Origin: Balantidium ctenopharyngodoni
Lineage: Eukaryota; Ciliophora; Litostomatea; Vestibuliferida; Balantidiidae
DNA length: 21,375 nt
Reading direction: 5' to 3'
NCBI GenBank assembly: GCA_036325645.1
Contig: JAWNBB010004058.1
Coordinates: 1 to 21,375 of the forward strand
A model generated the notes under the pieces. It made no database searches. It had not been told where the DNA came from and worked only from the letters and a program-made list of their open reading frames with translations. Both the position numbers and the translations under genes were made by a program. Below are positions 1-11,300 of the stretch, piece after piece (position 1 is the first letter of the stretch; the number at the start of each line of letters is the position of its first letter).

Positions 1-23
1 AATCCCCAATCCCCAATCCCCAA
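1..23. repeat. left telomere, (CCCCAAT)n
   Basis: Three copies of the heptamer AATCCCC stand at the extreme start and then give way abruptly to unique sequence. The C-rich strand runs 5' to 3' into the chromosome, which is the correct orientation for a left chromosome end. The complementary G-rich heptamer is found near the right end, so the window is probably a whole minichromosome. The tract is short, either natural or cut back in assembly. Confidence 0.9.
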
Positions 24-467
24 CTACCAATTTAACAATTACATTCATTAATAGGAAATATTCCAAATATAATCAAAGAAAAATCAAAAATATCAACATC
101 TCCGAGAACCAATTCCAAATAAAACCAATCATCTCACATTTATCACTCCCGAAATATCATAACGATTACTATCGACATCCCCAAGTTCCGGAATTAAATC
201 CTTCAAAATAACAATTCAATAGAATTAATTCAATTCAATTTAATTATAATAAACTGTATATTTATATCATACATTAAATAATTTCCTTTTTGATTTCCAT
301 ATTTGTTATTTACACTAGAACTTCTCAATCTTCTACTGTAATTATTCATTGTTTCCTAATACTCCAACCACTATATACAACAACTTTACATAATCAACCC
401 TATCATCAAAATTGAAGAAGAATGTTGATCATTGAAATATAAGATTTCTTCATCAAATAAAAATCAA
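24..467. other. left subtelomeric spacer
   Basis: This is AT-rich unique sequence between the left telomere and the stop codon of the first gene. I see no open frame of useful length with TGA read as sense, no tRNA-like B box and no internal tandem repeat. It must contain the 3' untranslated region of the minus-strand gene that ends at 468. Confidence 0.6.
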
Positions 468-1386
468 TTAAAATATCTCACATTTTGCATTCCCGCAATT
501 ACAATTGCAACTTGCTTTTCTGGTAAGCTTATCTAATGCCTCTTGGTCGTACTGTTTTATCTGAGTACTGTATGTTTTTATTTCAAATCTCTGTGCAATA
601 GGCGTATGAGTAGACCCAAACCTGACATTTTTCCTGTTGATCTCCTTACTGGTATTTAAGCAATTACAATTACTCTCCCGATCGGTATAATTCATACTTT
701 TTTCAAAATTGATTTTTTTCGGTATGGATTCAACAGTGTTCATGTAAGAGTTACTTCCTGAATTGAAAATTGATTTATGTTGTGTGCATGTTTCCTCATT
801 CCGGGAGGTCTTTTCATAATATTCATTGTTAATGCTATTATTAATTGTATTATTATTATTTCGACTAGATAAGGGCAATGTCATAAAAGCTTTATCAATG
901 CTTTTTCTGTCATATGTTACAATCAAGGGAATTAATTTTGCTATTTTCCGATTCTTGAAGCTGATTCGCTTGGGATTTTCGGAGGCAAATTTGGGGAAAA
1001 ATTTTACGTTTTATTTTAATAATTTTATTTGAACCTGGGATTTTATGGGTAACAGCAAACACGAGCGGTGGGAGGAAATTGCGAGTTTTATTTGTTTTGC
1101 TCGATGTTTGACGGTCTTGAATATTGGGAATCTTGTTCGGGCTTCTGAAAGGAGTTGCTTCGTTATCGGAAGGAGAGTTGCTTAAAGGGTCATATGTCTT
1201 ACTTTGTAATAACAATTTTGGAGAGGTATTTTTAGATTTCGGTGAGGAAGGTTCTTGTTTTGAGGTTTGACGAAGTAATATTACTTTGCATTTTTTACCT
1301 TGTTCATTAGGTTGATAAGATGGGGGTAAGGAAGAGATATCATTACACCGTTTGCTAATTGTGTCGATATTGTTGTTTGTCAGCAT
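468..1386 (-). CDS. hypothetical low-complexity protein, probably one intron
   Basis: I do not recognise this protein. The start ATG at 1386 lies directly after an in-frame TAA, and the frame ends at TAA 468. The first part is rich in Ser, Pro, Lys and Asn and looks disordered. The second part is Asn-rich and ends in a small cysteine cluster (CNCNCGNAKC). The two parts lie in different frames that overlap around 920-1010, so about 1 (mod 3) bases must be removed. Candidate introns of 67, 85 or 94 bases with GT-AG ends lie between about 1,050 and 927; the 94-base version gives about 274 residues. The donor is not the GTAAG seen in the BEACH gene, so the exact junction is open. Alternatives are two adjacent small genes (1386-892 and 884-468) or a frameshifted gene. 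Confidence 0.55.
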
Positions 1387-1789
1387 TTATTAAATGTATA
1401 AGTGTTTATATGTTTATGTTTAATAGATTTTAATATTAATATCCCTAGTGAAGCATTCTAATTATTTAAGTTTCACTTCTTTAAATATCGTGTCCATTAC
1501 ACCTTCTTCAATCTGCATCTTAAGCTAAACAAAAAAAAGAAATCGTATTCCCTTCCACGAAAACCTCAACATATTAAATTACTTTTTTTTACTATATTAG
1601 TATAACCAACAATAAAACTAATGAAATCAGAAAAAAGATACCTTATCAATTATCATTGCATTTAAGTATCAACTCCTCATTACAAAGGCACTACAAACCA
1701 TATCATGTACAGGATTATTTCATACTTATCATTATGTAATATTCTCATTCATATTAAATTTATAAATAATCCTTATTCAATCCTATTAA
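1387..1789. other. spacer between two minus-strand genes
   Basis: About 400 AT-rich bases lie upstream of the gene starting at 1386 and downstream of the gene ending at 1790. They should contain the promoter of the former and the 3' UTR of the latter. The only coding-like signal is the doubtful spliced ORF at 1462-1701, listed separately. I see no RNA gene or repeat. Confidence 0.5.
1462..1701 (-). CDS. possible two-exon micro-ORF, 40 residues
   Basis: This is a tentative call. Exon 1 (1701-1642) starts at ATG and ends ATTGATAAG before a GTATC donor. The proposed intron (1641-1525) contains a TACTAAT branch-like motif and ends in a T-rich tract plus TTTAG. Exon 2 (1524-1462) reads LKMQIEEGVMDTIFKEVKLK and stops at TAA. 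The joined protein has 40 residues and resembles nothing I know. Exon 2 has an amphipathic, coding-like composition, and the pyrimidine tract before it looks like a real acceptor. It could instead be the last exon of a gene whose earlier exons I cannot see, or chance in AT-rich DNA. Confidence 0.2.
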
Positions 1790-2587
1790 TTATTTTAAAT
1801 CAGAACACCACGCTATTTTCGGTGGCCCATAATGTCTCCATTCAAACTGATGAGCCACTCAAAAAGATTTTCCCATTTTAGAAACAAAAACATTATCTTT
1901 TAACCTAATAATAAGTTTGTCAGGGAGAAAATTGCCATTATATCTCCTAGATCCGTGGACCAATTTATTCACTCCGTTTTTTATTTGAAAATAAAACAAA
2001 ACAACTTCAGAATCACTTGCACATTTCCTCCTTATCAAATTTAAACCCTCATCGCCTCAATTGAAAAAGTTGTTTTCACTGAACGAGTTTGTTAACGCTA
2101 CGTTCAATAAGGCTTTGGGATTTGGGGAGAACTTTAATAAATACTTCCTTTCGTCTTCCTTGATTATACCTTTATCATTTAGATTTTTTCATGTTTTGTA
2201 TACACTTGAGACTTCTTTTCAGCGTTGGTACAGTGTTGTTTCATTGTTTATTTCGTCGAATTTCATTATACTATAGTTACCTGAAACAAATGCGGAACGG
2301 GCGACAAAATCTTCTAAACCGATGGCATAGCCGATACAGTTGTAGTATATCTTTTTTCGGGTTCTAACTGTAATTTGTGTTGAATCAACGATGATATTCA
2401 ATTGCTTTCCGGATATTTTCCCGGTTTTCGCCCCGAATGCGATATGCCATTGAGTTGTATCATATGATTCGATATCGTCCCAACCGGGCTGATGCGATTT
2501 AAATGTTGTAGCTTGATTTGGTGTTTTTGTGATCGGGTTTCAGGCAAGAAGTGTTCTAAGGAGGAAAAAGATAATATTGAACTTCAT
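1790..2587 (-). CDS. putative secreted protein, unknown family
   Basis: Read with TGA as Trp, this is an uninterrupted 265-residue protein from ATG 2587 to TAA 1790. It begins MKFNIIFFLLRTLLAW, which looks like a signal peptide, although an Arg at position 11 within the hydrophobic stretch is atypical. No second hydrophobic segment follows, so secretion or delivery to the endomembrane lumen is likely. The mature part is rich in Trp, aromatic and basic residues, with a possible N-glycosylation site (NNET, about 114-117) and three cysteines (84, 189, 261). TGA occurs in frame at residues 16, 123, 133, 177 and 243. I do not recognise the fold. Short stretches such as TTQWHIAFGAKTG and RHYGPPKIAW could be diagnostic in a profile search. 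The five TGA codons break it into pieces under the standard code. Confidence 0.75.
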
Positions 2588-3953
2588 AATTTTTATTAGT
2601 TAATTATTTAAAATATAATTTTTATTAGTGAGAGTGTATTTATATTCATACGTATTACCAGCAACAAAGAATAGTGTGCTTTATATTATAAAAGATCGAA
2701 AGAATATGTTCATTGTATTGAATTATAAATTGTTTACCGGGCTTTGAGCCTTTTATGTTGATTACAAAAAGCTATTTTTATTAATTGATAATCATTGAAA
2801 GTGTAGTTTCATTAATCGTTTATTAAGAGTGTTATAATAAGAGAGCAGTTAAATTGCAAATATATTAATACTAAAAGTTGTGTATTGTTTTCAATCCTTG
2901 CGGATTCATTTACTGTTATTGTAATAGAAAAAGCATTTGAAACAGTTTGATTAAATAGAAAGACTTTATGAGATATTGGATTTATATGAGTAGTTGATCA
3001 TCTCACAACATTCTCAAAGAAAAAAATGATTTAATATCCAGCAGATGATGGGGTGTTTGTTCATGAATACTCACACTTGAAATATGGAAAACGGTATAAT
3101 TAAAATAAAGATAAAACAATTGCGAAAAGTTGATAATATGCAGTAAATCAAGGTAGTTATATTTAAACACGCATGAATTTCATAGTATTAATAACCGTTT
3201 TCTTATCATGGTAGTAAACAGAGAAAGGAATGTAAAGCATAATTTCTTACGACATATTCTAATAATTAGCACCTAACAAAGATTATCGAAAAACTTTACT
3301 TGCGAGAACCGAAATTAAATATGAATAACAAAGGAATATATGAAGCAAATCCTTAAGAAATAAGAAATAACGTTTAACGTAAATCCAAATCGATGGACTA
3401 GATGAATCTGGAAATGTTTAGATATGGATATAATTTGGATAATAATGGAGATAATTGAGAAAATACAAATTGAAAAACAAATATTAAATACAAAGTTGAA
3501 AAAGATAGAATAATGTCAATGACAAAAATCTTATGATTAACTCCGATGAACGTTTAAAGGATCAGAAATTATAATAAATCCATTAAAGTTTAAGAGAAGC
3601 GTTAATTAAAGATAATCTTTTTATATCTTCTGATATAGTATTTGTATAAGAATTGATCGTATTTTCTTTTGGTTGATCTTTTCAATCCCTTCCTTCCTTC
3701 ATAATTCTCCTCGATGTAACGTTATCTTAAAGAAAACGTTTTTATCACCCACAAATCAAAAACAATCTATTTTATATAATTCCTTCGTGTTTGCGCTTTA
3801 TAATAAATTCCTTTATCGGAGAATAGCATTGAACTGTCCTCTTTTTCCTTTATCTTCACTGAAATACTCCATATTGTTTAAAATAAGAAATAAAAATCAA
3901 AATAAAACAAACAATTAAATTCATCTATAATACTAAATAATATTCCTCAAAAA
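2588..3953. other. long divergent spacer without a convincing gene
   Basis: This 1.37 kb stretch separates the start of the secreted-protein gene (-) from the start of the TRAPPC8-like gene (+) and should hold both promoters. It is very AT-rich with many TAA and TAG. On the minus strand from an ATG near 3872, one frame looks protein-like for about 85 codons but contains two TAA codons, and the same frame runs on to about 2,980 with further scattered TAA/TAG. The stop density is about what random AT-rich DNA would give, so I do not call a gene. I see no tRNA, tandem repeat or terminal inverted repeat. Confidence 0.5.
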
Positions 3954-6900
3954 ATGCATTCAAATAACCACCAATCTTTTCAAAACTGGCTATGCAACAG
4001 GTTCAAACCAACATGTCTCGTATATTCCACTAAAGCCGCAAAATCAATAATTATAAAAAACAATTTAACCCCTGCGGAATTTCTCCGTCCTTTCGGCGAT
4101 TTCTCATCTGATAAAATAAACATCCCTTTCGGTGAGAAAGCTAACACGCCCTGACAGTCGTTCAAACTTGACTTTTATGATAATGATAAATTTACCCAAA
4201 CAAACCCCAATTTAATCCAAGACTACATTTATAGAATTTTATCCAATCCAAATATTTGTCCGAATTGGACACTGAATACACCGATAATAAGTAAAACACA
4301 TCACGAAAGCCCTTCCTCTTTGTTTATTCAGAACTCTTTCCTATGGCACAAGGAAGTGGAAGAAACCTTTTTCGAATTCCTCTACTTCAATGAAAGCGAA
4401 CTGTTCCAGCAACCGTTGATACACATATTTGTTTGTAGTTTAAATGATAACGTTAATGTCATTGACACTCTGTGTAAAAAGGACAATATTCCCACGTGAA
4501 TATATCAGAATATCTACAGTGTTCCGAAAGCGACACTGATTTTAATATGAAGCGATAAGAGTGAGATAAATAACAACGGCGACAGTGACACTGAAGAACA
4601 AGAGGAGCAGAATAAGAAATTATTTTTGAACATGTACCGAAAGAATTACTTCATGATATTTTGGAATATCAACATGAATGATGAATGCAGTACCAATTGT
4701 AAAAAAGATATTTGGTCACCATATTTTCATAAGATCGATCTCTATAACCCGAAGCCTCTTGGTAAAGAAGCACTAAATAATAATAATAACAACACTGAAA
4801 ACCACACGTATATCCCGACAAAAACGAATCTAAAAAATGATATTACATACGGTGCATTAATAACAGAGGAAGAACGTGTAACATTTAAAAGCACGATTTG
4901 AAAATTCTTCACAACCTATGTCATGAAGATCCTATCTCAAGACGTGCAGGAACTGGAAGAAAATACGAAAAAGGAGGAATCGAAATGGTCAATATTCTCA
5001 ACGAAAAAAAACGAACACAAAGACAGGACGAATATTTTCAATATCTATAAATGAAAACCATTCGAACAAAATCTCTATCAGCTCGGTATTTATCATTTCT
5101 ACTTTCAGAATTACCAATCAGCTGATATCTATTTTCAAAAACTAATCACGAAGATTAAAAGTAAATCGCCTCCTCATTATATGGCTTTATTAGAAATATC
5201 CATGATATGTCAGTATATTCTCAATAAAAAAGACTTGAATTTACTGTCGGTGTATAAGAACCATCTGAATAACTCGTATTATAATAAAGCAATGAGATCT
5301 GCGCTGATCATCCTAAAAATATACGAAGATTCTAACCGCGGTGATGAAATCGAAGACCTTCTCATAAGGAAAATAATATTACCGTATGAGGATATTAAAA
5401 AGAAAATAAATGTTTCAGTATCGAAACAGAATATTTTATCGGGTTCATCCGATGCTGCGTTTCAGTCTTTTTCTCCCTTTAAGCCAAGTACCGAGCGATG
5501 AGATATAATTAAATTTTTTAAACCGTTTTTCTATGAAAAGATAAGCATGTACTATATTCTCGAGAAAAACCAATTCAGGAAGTTTGTTTTAAATATGGTT
5601 CAAAGTGGTATCTTTTACTCTCAAACCTCGATATTCGAATTGAAGCGATATACGTGAAATTGTTATGGGAATTGATTATCGTTTATTCGAGACACATCGA
5701 ATTCGTTTATCATTTTGAAAGATTACTTAAATCGGAAAATGGGTGGGATCTGCGTGGATTGAAATTACATGGAAGGAGCTTTTTATTTCTATCGAAATTG
5801 CTTGGAACTCGGTAAATACACTGTGAAAAAAGCGATTGATGATCAGATGTGTTATATCAAATATTATTTGGAAAATTGACAAAAAATAAATATCAGTTGA
5901 ATGCATCAGAATTGTCGAATGTGAAATACTTCGAAATTAAGTGCTTTTGTTATTGATAACGCGGGAGTGTGAATAGTCGAAAATCAAGATTTCGTAATAG
6001 CAAGGGAATGAAACAAGGAGAAAACGGGATTAAATAATTTGCAGAAAGGAAACTGAAATATCAGTGATAACGAGATTTGGAACTGTTTTTATAAGTACAG
6101 CATTGTCCAATCGCATAAAGTGTATGCGAATTGAGACGATAACGATTTGAATATTTTACGGAATTGAAATAATATCATCTGCAAGAACCCGAACTTTTCG
6201 AATTATCATACGAAAAAGTGATTTCATGGAAACGTAAACGAATCCATATTTGTGAAGTTTACAATTTATAATCCATTAAATATTGATTTATCGATTTCAT
6301 CGATGAAATTGATTTGTGATTATAATGTCAAGGAAGCTAAAGAAAAGGAAGGAGAGTATAACGATAAGGACAAGGACAAGGACAAGGAGAAAGGTTGTGA
6401 TATAGAATACGAAGATAAATCACTGATTCTAAAAGCAAAAACATTTAGCGTTGTACAATTATCAGTTACTCCCTATCTCCCCGGAGAAATAATCTGAAAA
6501 GGAATTCAAATCAGCCTTTACAATATCGCTGTCATAAAACATTATTTCAATACAAAATCATCAATGTTGTGATATTCATACCGCCACAAATGTAAACAAA
6601 ATGGTTGATCATTGAGAAAAGGTTCATCTAATTCCGAAAGTTCCCAAAGCGGGAGCTGTGGGCATAGTAATAGGAATAGCACAAATTTGAATACCACCGG
6701 AAATAACATGATAAATAAAAATTACAATTTCCCATCGAAGTCATCCTCTTTACAATGATATTCATACAAACACGAAATTATTTACCATATTAAGCCTCTC
6801 GATAAAGACTGAGTGGTGTTCTTTCCTTTAGGTCGCACATTAAAAATGTACCGTCATCAACTCCTGTTTTATCCAATCACTATAGTTAACAACACATCTC

Positions 6901-8150
6901 TTCGTATCAAACGCTTCAGTATTTTCTTCAACGATAATATTAATTACAAGCGAACTTGTTGCACAACATTAAGCGAATACATATTTAAAGAAATCGATTT
7001 ATTCGGTGATACTCATAAAACAGAGGTGATTATCCCAATCATCCCAAATGAATGAGGCAAGATCGCAATAAAAATGTTGATTAAATTCGAAGAAGAATTG
7101 AAGTACAAGTATATCGAAATAAAACGATATGTGATAAATATCAATGTCGAAGAAGGTATCATTACTAATATCAACGAGCAACTATTTAACTACGCAATTG
7201 ATTCAAACTTGAATACGAAGGAACTGCCTGATAATCCCACGGATTTAAAGCAGGTGATTTTTGATCTTGATATTAATATGTGCTTGGAGAACCCGAAGAA
7301 ATTAAGGAATTGAAAGGTTGGTGCGATTTATTATAACTGGTGATATACGAAAATGCAAGGGGATGATTGGAAGGAGGAGGATATTGAAGGTATTATTAAA
7401 ATGTATAATAAGTACCAGTTTAAAAAGATGATTAATAATAATTGCTTTAATAATACTGGTATCACTTATTTGAAACCTCCACTTGATACAAATACCAAAC
7501 AAAATGATGTGTGTAAACTTGATTTCATACCTGAGAGTTATCTCGAGACACAGCCGCATTTGGTATTAAAATTCAGTGAATGATTAAATAAAAAACAAAT
7601 TATCAGTATACCATGGTCAGCCCAGGAACTGGAAAATCAGTCCACGGAAACACCGACTCAAAAGGAAGCAATGCAAACTCAATCGGATAGGATGATTAAC
7701 GGTTGATACCTTTATCAGCTTAAGTTACAGGTACCGAAAGTAACTTATTCATTTATCAAAAAAATTGTTGTTAATTCCGTCAAACTCAGAGTAACTCAAT
7801 ATCCAAACATCAGTCTCAATAATACCAACACCCTAATAAGCCTCGAGTTAACGATCAATAAAAAAGCCATTATGGAAATCTACGACATCTCTTGGTATGA
7901 AATATATGTTTGAGATAATGACATCAAATTAAACTGGATTGGATGAACGAAGTACAAGATATCAAACCAACAATTTTCAAATAAAAACAACGAAATCCTC
8001 CTTTGCTTCACCTGTGTAACAGCTATAAAAGGTAGAAGAGATATTAATAAAATAAGTATCCTTTTACATAAGAAGGAGTATATCGATCAGGACGACGCAA
8101 AGATTGATATCAAATTTATTCCTTCGCCATTACTCATCGATATTCAATAA
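3954..8150 (+). CDS. TRAPPC8: TRAPPC8/Trs85-like TRAPP complex subunit
   Basis: With TGA as Trp this is one intronless frame of 1,398 residues, close to the roughly 1,400 of animal TRAPPC8. The ATG at 3954 is the first after an in-frame TAA at 3903. The N-terminus has the family pattern: FKPTCLVYSTKAAK, then NNLTPAEFLRPFGDF (compare the human F-x-P start and the L-S-F-A-E-L-L-K-P-F motif). A helical, TPR-like middle follows (YQSADIYFQKL; the RKFVLNMVQSG region matches the human segment where cargo-carrying repeats begin). From about residue 765 onward come Ig-like beta segments (VKFTIYNPLNIDLSISSMKL; VVFFPLGRTLKM; IYVWDNDIKLNWIGW). TRAPPC8 is a subunit of the TRAPP complex that activates Rab1/Ypt1-type GTPases in ER-Golgi traffic and autophagy. 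About thirty TGA codons lie in frame, against roughly a dozen TGG. There are small Asn-rich and KD-repeat insertions. The gene converges on the BEACH gene. Confidence 0.85.
6363..6389 (+). repeat. short (GACAAG)n hexamer tract in TRAPPC8
   Basis: This short imperfect tandem repeat of GA(T/C)AAG encodes alternating Asp and Lys (KDKDKDK) in a charged loop between two beta segments of the TRAPPC8-like protein. Replication slippage in a disordered insertion is the simplest explanation. It does not alter the frame. Confidence 0.7.
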
Positions 8151-8331
8151 ATTTTATTTTATTCTGGATAGCACCTTCTCCAGCAATCGCTTCGGTTTCA
8201 ATATAAAAATTCAATATATTTAATAAACTTATCAATTTATCCTTAAATTAAAATTAGCTTTTAATATGACTATTTTTTATATTCCTTATCCTCCCTGCTT
8301 CTCTTACCTCAAGCTAATTCATTTTATTGTC

Positions 8332-11300
8332 CTAGTACTCAATTTTCTTCTTCAAAACACACCCATTCGAAAAAGAGCAGATAATGCAACATCACTCACG
8401 GTCGAATATGAAATTCATAAAGAATGGTTGATCTTCTTCGGTCAACGTCGTTGCTTTTTGAGGTTTCTTTTGTTTACTATTGTTCTTAGTTTGAAACAAG
8501 GAAATATCGAAGACAATATCCGAAGAAACTGTTTTAAGGAGACATGGGTTAAAAATGGATATTTTGTTATCCTTGAAATACCCAACAATCACATTTCCAG
8601 CATCATCGATTTCGATATTGTTATAATATCCGTACTCGCTTTCACCGAGTCAGTTACCGTTCATTCCAAAGATTTTGATTACATACATTTGCTTTTCCTC
8701 ATCGAAGAGGAGAGAGTATCAGAACCCGTTATTCACTTTTATTTCGAAGCATCAGCTTGTTCCGATATCAATAACGCTAAGCATTTCAAAATCATGGTAC
8801 TTTCTTATAAAAATATAATTGTCATTCCCAGTCGTAATTAGGATTCCTAAAGAGTTTTCTCAATAAATCCCCGTAACTCCGGCGCTATGAGCAAGGAGAG
8901 ACCGAAAAACAACAACGATTTCTTCTTTGAAAAAATCGGGATGACTGATACTGACACCGTCGAATTTCCATTCCACGATTTTACCGTTTGAATGCCCTGT
9001 AAAGAATTGTTTGTCTTTGGATTTAATTAACGTTGTTATCAGGCACTCAGTTAAAACTGATTTGGTTTCCCCTTTACACGAATGCAGTGTGAATGAATTA
9101 TCTGTCGTGTGGCAGTATATGAACAAGGTAATATCAAAGTCGATCAATATAAATTTTGGATTGTATTTATAGCCATAAATGAACTCTGAGCTCGGGAAGA
9201 TCTTTAGTTTTTTCAATTCCTTTATTTTTTTCGTTCATGATCATCACGGCCGGGACTTATCTTCGGTCAGTGTTGATTCATAAATTTTAATATCGAACTT
9301 GGTGCTTTTATTTGTTAAGAAATAAATTTTCTGGGTTTCCTTATAATAACTTGTTTTAATCGCTATGATCTTTTGCTGCAAATTTACAACTTTATCCTCT
9401 TTATCATTTACTGAAAACAGACCTAGTCTGTATATTTCCTGCTTGGCGTTCGGGAGTTTGATCGTTGATATTTTATGTGGATCTTCAAGGAGTTTGAACG
9501 GTGTTTGCCCAAATGAGATTATTTTATTAACTTTCCCGGAGATTTTGTTCTTTATTATTTGATAATCATTTTGATTCAAAACATAATTATTGATCTTCTC
9601 CTTTAAATTCACCATTTCCTGATAACAGTATTTATCGTAAGTATTATAATTATCCATTTTTCCGATTTGACCAACGCCGAAGATGTTATCAAAGAACTTA
9701 TTAATTTTCTCTCTTGTGTCCTTTGAGTTTCACGCTGCGATATTATTGCATATGTACTCAAACGGTGTTGAATCTCTGTAATCGGTGAGGTTATGAACAA
9801 TTTTATTATCTTTACTTCGAAACCCAAAGAAACTGCAGTTATAGTTATAAAAGAAATCCGGGGTTGTGTAAAACTGGGGAATCAATTCTCGACTGTCACG
9901 TGAACTATTTAATATTTGCGATGTTTCTTCGAGGGAAAAGAATTGGCGATTGGGGTTATCGAATTTCTTTTCTTGTCACTTTACTTGATTTTCGGTAAAC
10001 GGCGCAGTCCGTACTAAATAGTAAATAACAAACGATGAATTTGAATAATGAACATTATAATGATTTGGGAATGTAGGCGAAGAGTTCTCATATTTCATTT
10101 GCAAATATTCTCTTTGTTCATCAGTTTGCGCCATTGTCGTATACGCCAAATTCCGATATTTGTTATCTTTAATCCGTCACCACGGAGTCACTGGGTATTG
10201 ATTTGTATCGTTATAGCTACGAGATGAGTATTTATTTAAGTATAATAAGTATTCTCAATTCGATAAATTACCTTGCAACCACGCGTTTGTGAAGTTATTT
10301 TGTTTGAAATTTTCCTTTAAATTTGTTATTACTTTAAGTGAGAAACTACTCGAACTTTTAATATAATCAAAGAACTCGATTTTTTTTTCCTCGGAAAAGA
10401 AGTTAAAGAAGTAAGTCTTGCCGTCTTTTAAAAATATTTCACAGGCTTGGAACTGATATCAGAACCGCCGGTTAAGTATTTCATAAATATCTCTTTTGAA
10501 GATAAATACTTTTTTATTTCTCGTCGAATAGTCTGTCTCATGGGAACATCATAAATATTCTCATTTCTTTTCTTTGCTCGATATCTGGTCAAAGAAGCTT
10601 TCTTTATCAACATTGCGAAAAAACAGCAATGATTGCGTTATGATAATTTCACCGAAAACAACGTTTTTGTTTGTTATTCATTCACATGTGAATTTTTGGC
10701 AGTTCTTACCCTCTCCTTCATTCACAATGTGTTCGAGAAGGAATTTCTCAACGTTGTCCTCGGACTTTTTAAGGAAGATTCTTTCGTTATTTGATATTTT
10801 ATTGTTTTTCTCGATGAAATATGAGTTGGTGATGTTGAATGAATCGCTTTGGTAAAAGTCGAAGTCGTGGCGATAAAAGTACCCGTTGAAGAAAAAGAAA
10901 ATAGGAGTGTAATTTTTAATTATCGTCGGATACGGGAAATAGTTTTCTATGCTTATATCTTGTGGGGTTTTGTTGTTGATAACGTTCGAGTAATAATATT
11001 TGTAATACTTTTTCATTTTTTCGAATTTGGAATTTTTGAAGTTTTTGTTTATGAAATACAGGGCGAATGTGCGGAAGAGTCAATTACGTTTCGGGAAAAG
11101 GCATACTTGTTTGTTACTGTCGATATATGAAATGTTAAATAAATAAGGGTTAATAATATGTGGGTTAACTCCTGTGTTTATGCCTAAGTTTCATGGGTTA
11201 TATGTCATCAGTGGTTGATTATTAATATTTTGAATGTTATTTCCTCAGTTGTTGGCGATATTGTTCACATTCGGATTTGTTTGGATCATTTGGATATTAT

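Noticed and set aside
2061-2276. 71-codon plus-strand open frame
   Set aside because: It is antisense to the secreted-protein gene, which has a signal peptide and a complete frame on the minus strand.
3673-3918. 81-codon plus-strand open frame upstream of TRAPPC8
   Set aside because: It has a TTG rather than ATG start, an AT-driven composition and no features, and it lies in the promoter region of TRAPPC8.
3954-8150. TRAPPC8 region as a pseudogene with dozens of stops
   Set aside because: All interruptions are TGA and the frame never shifts over 4.2 kb. Decay would also give TAA, TAG and indels.
8266-8841. 191-codon plus-strand open frame
   Set aside because: It lies antisense to the C-terminal WD40-like part of the BEACH gene, whose minus-strand frame reads through with TGA as Trp and carries the recognisable protein. 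The plus-strand translation has no family features.
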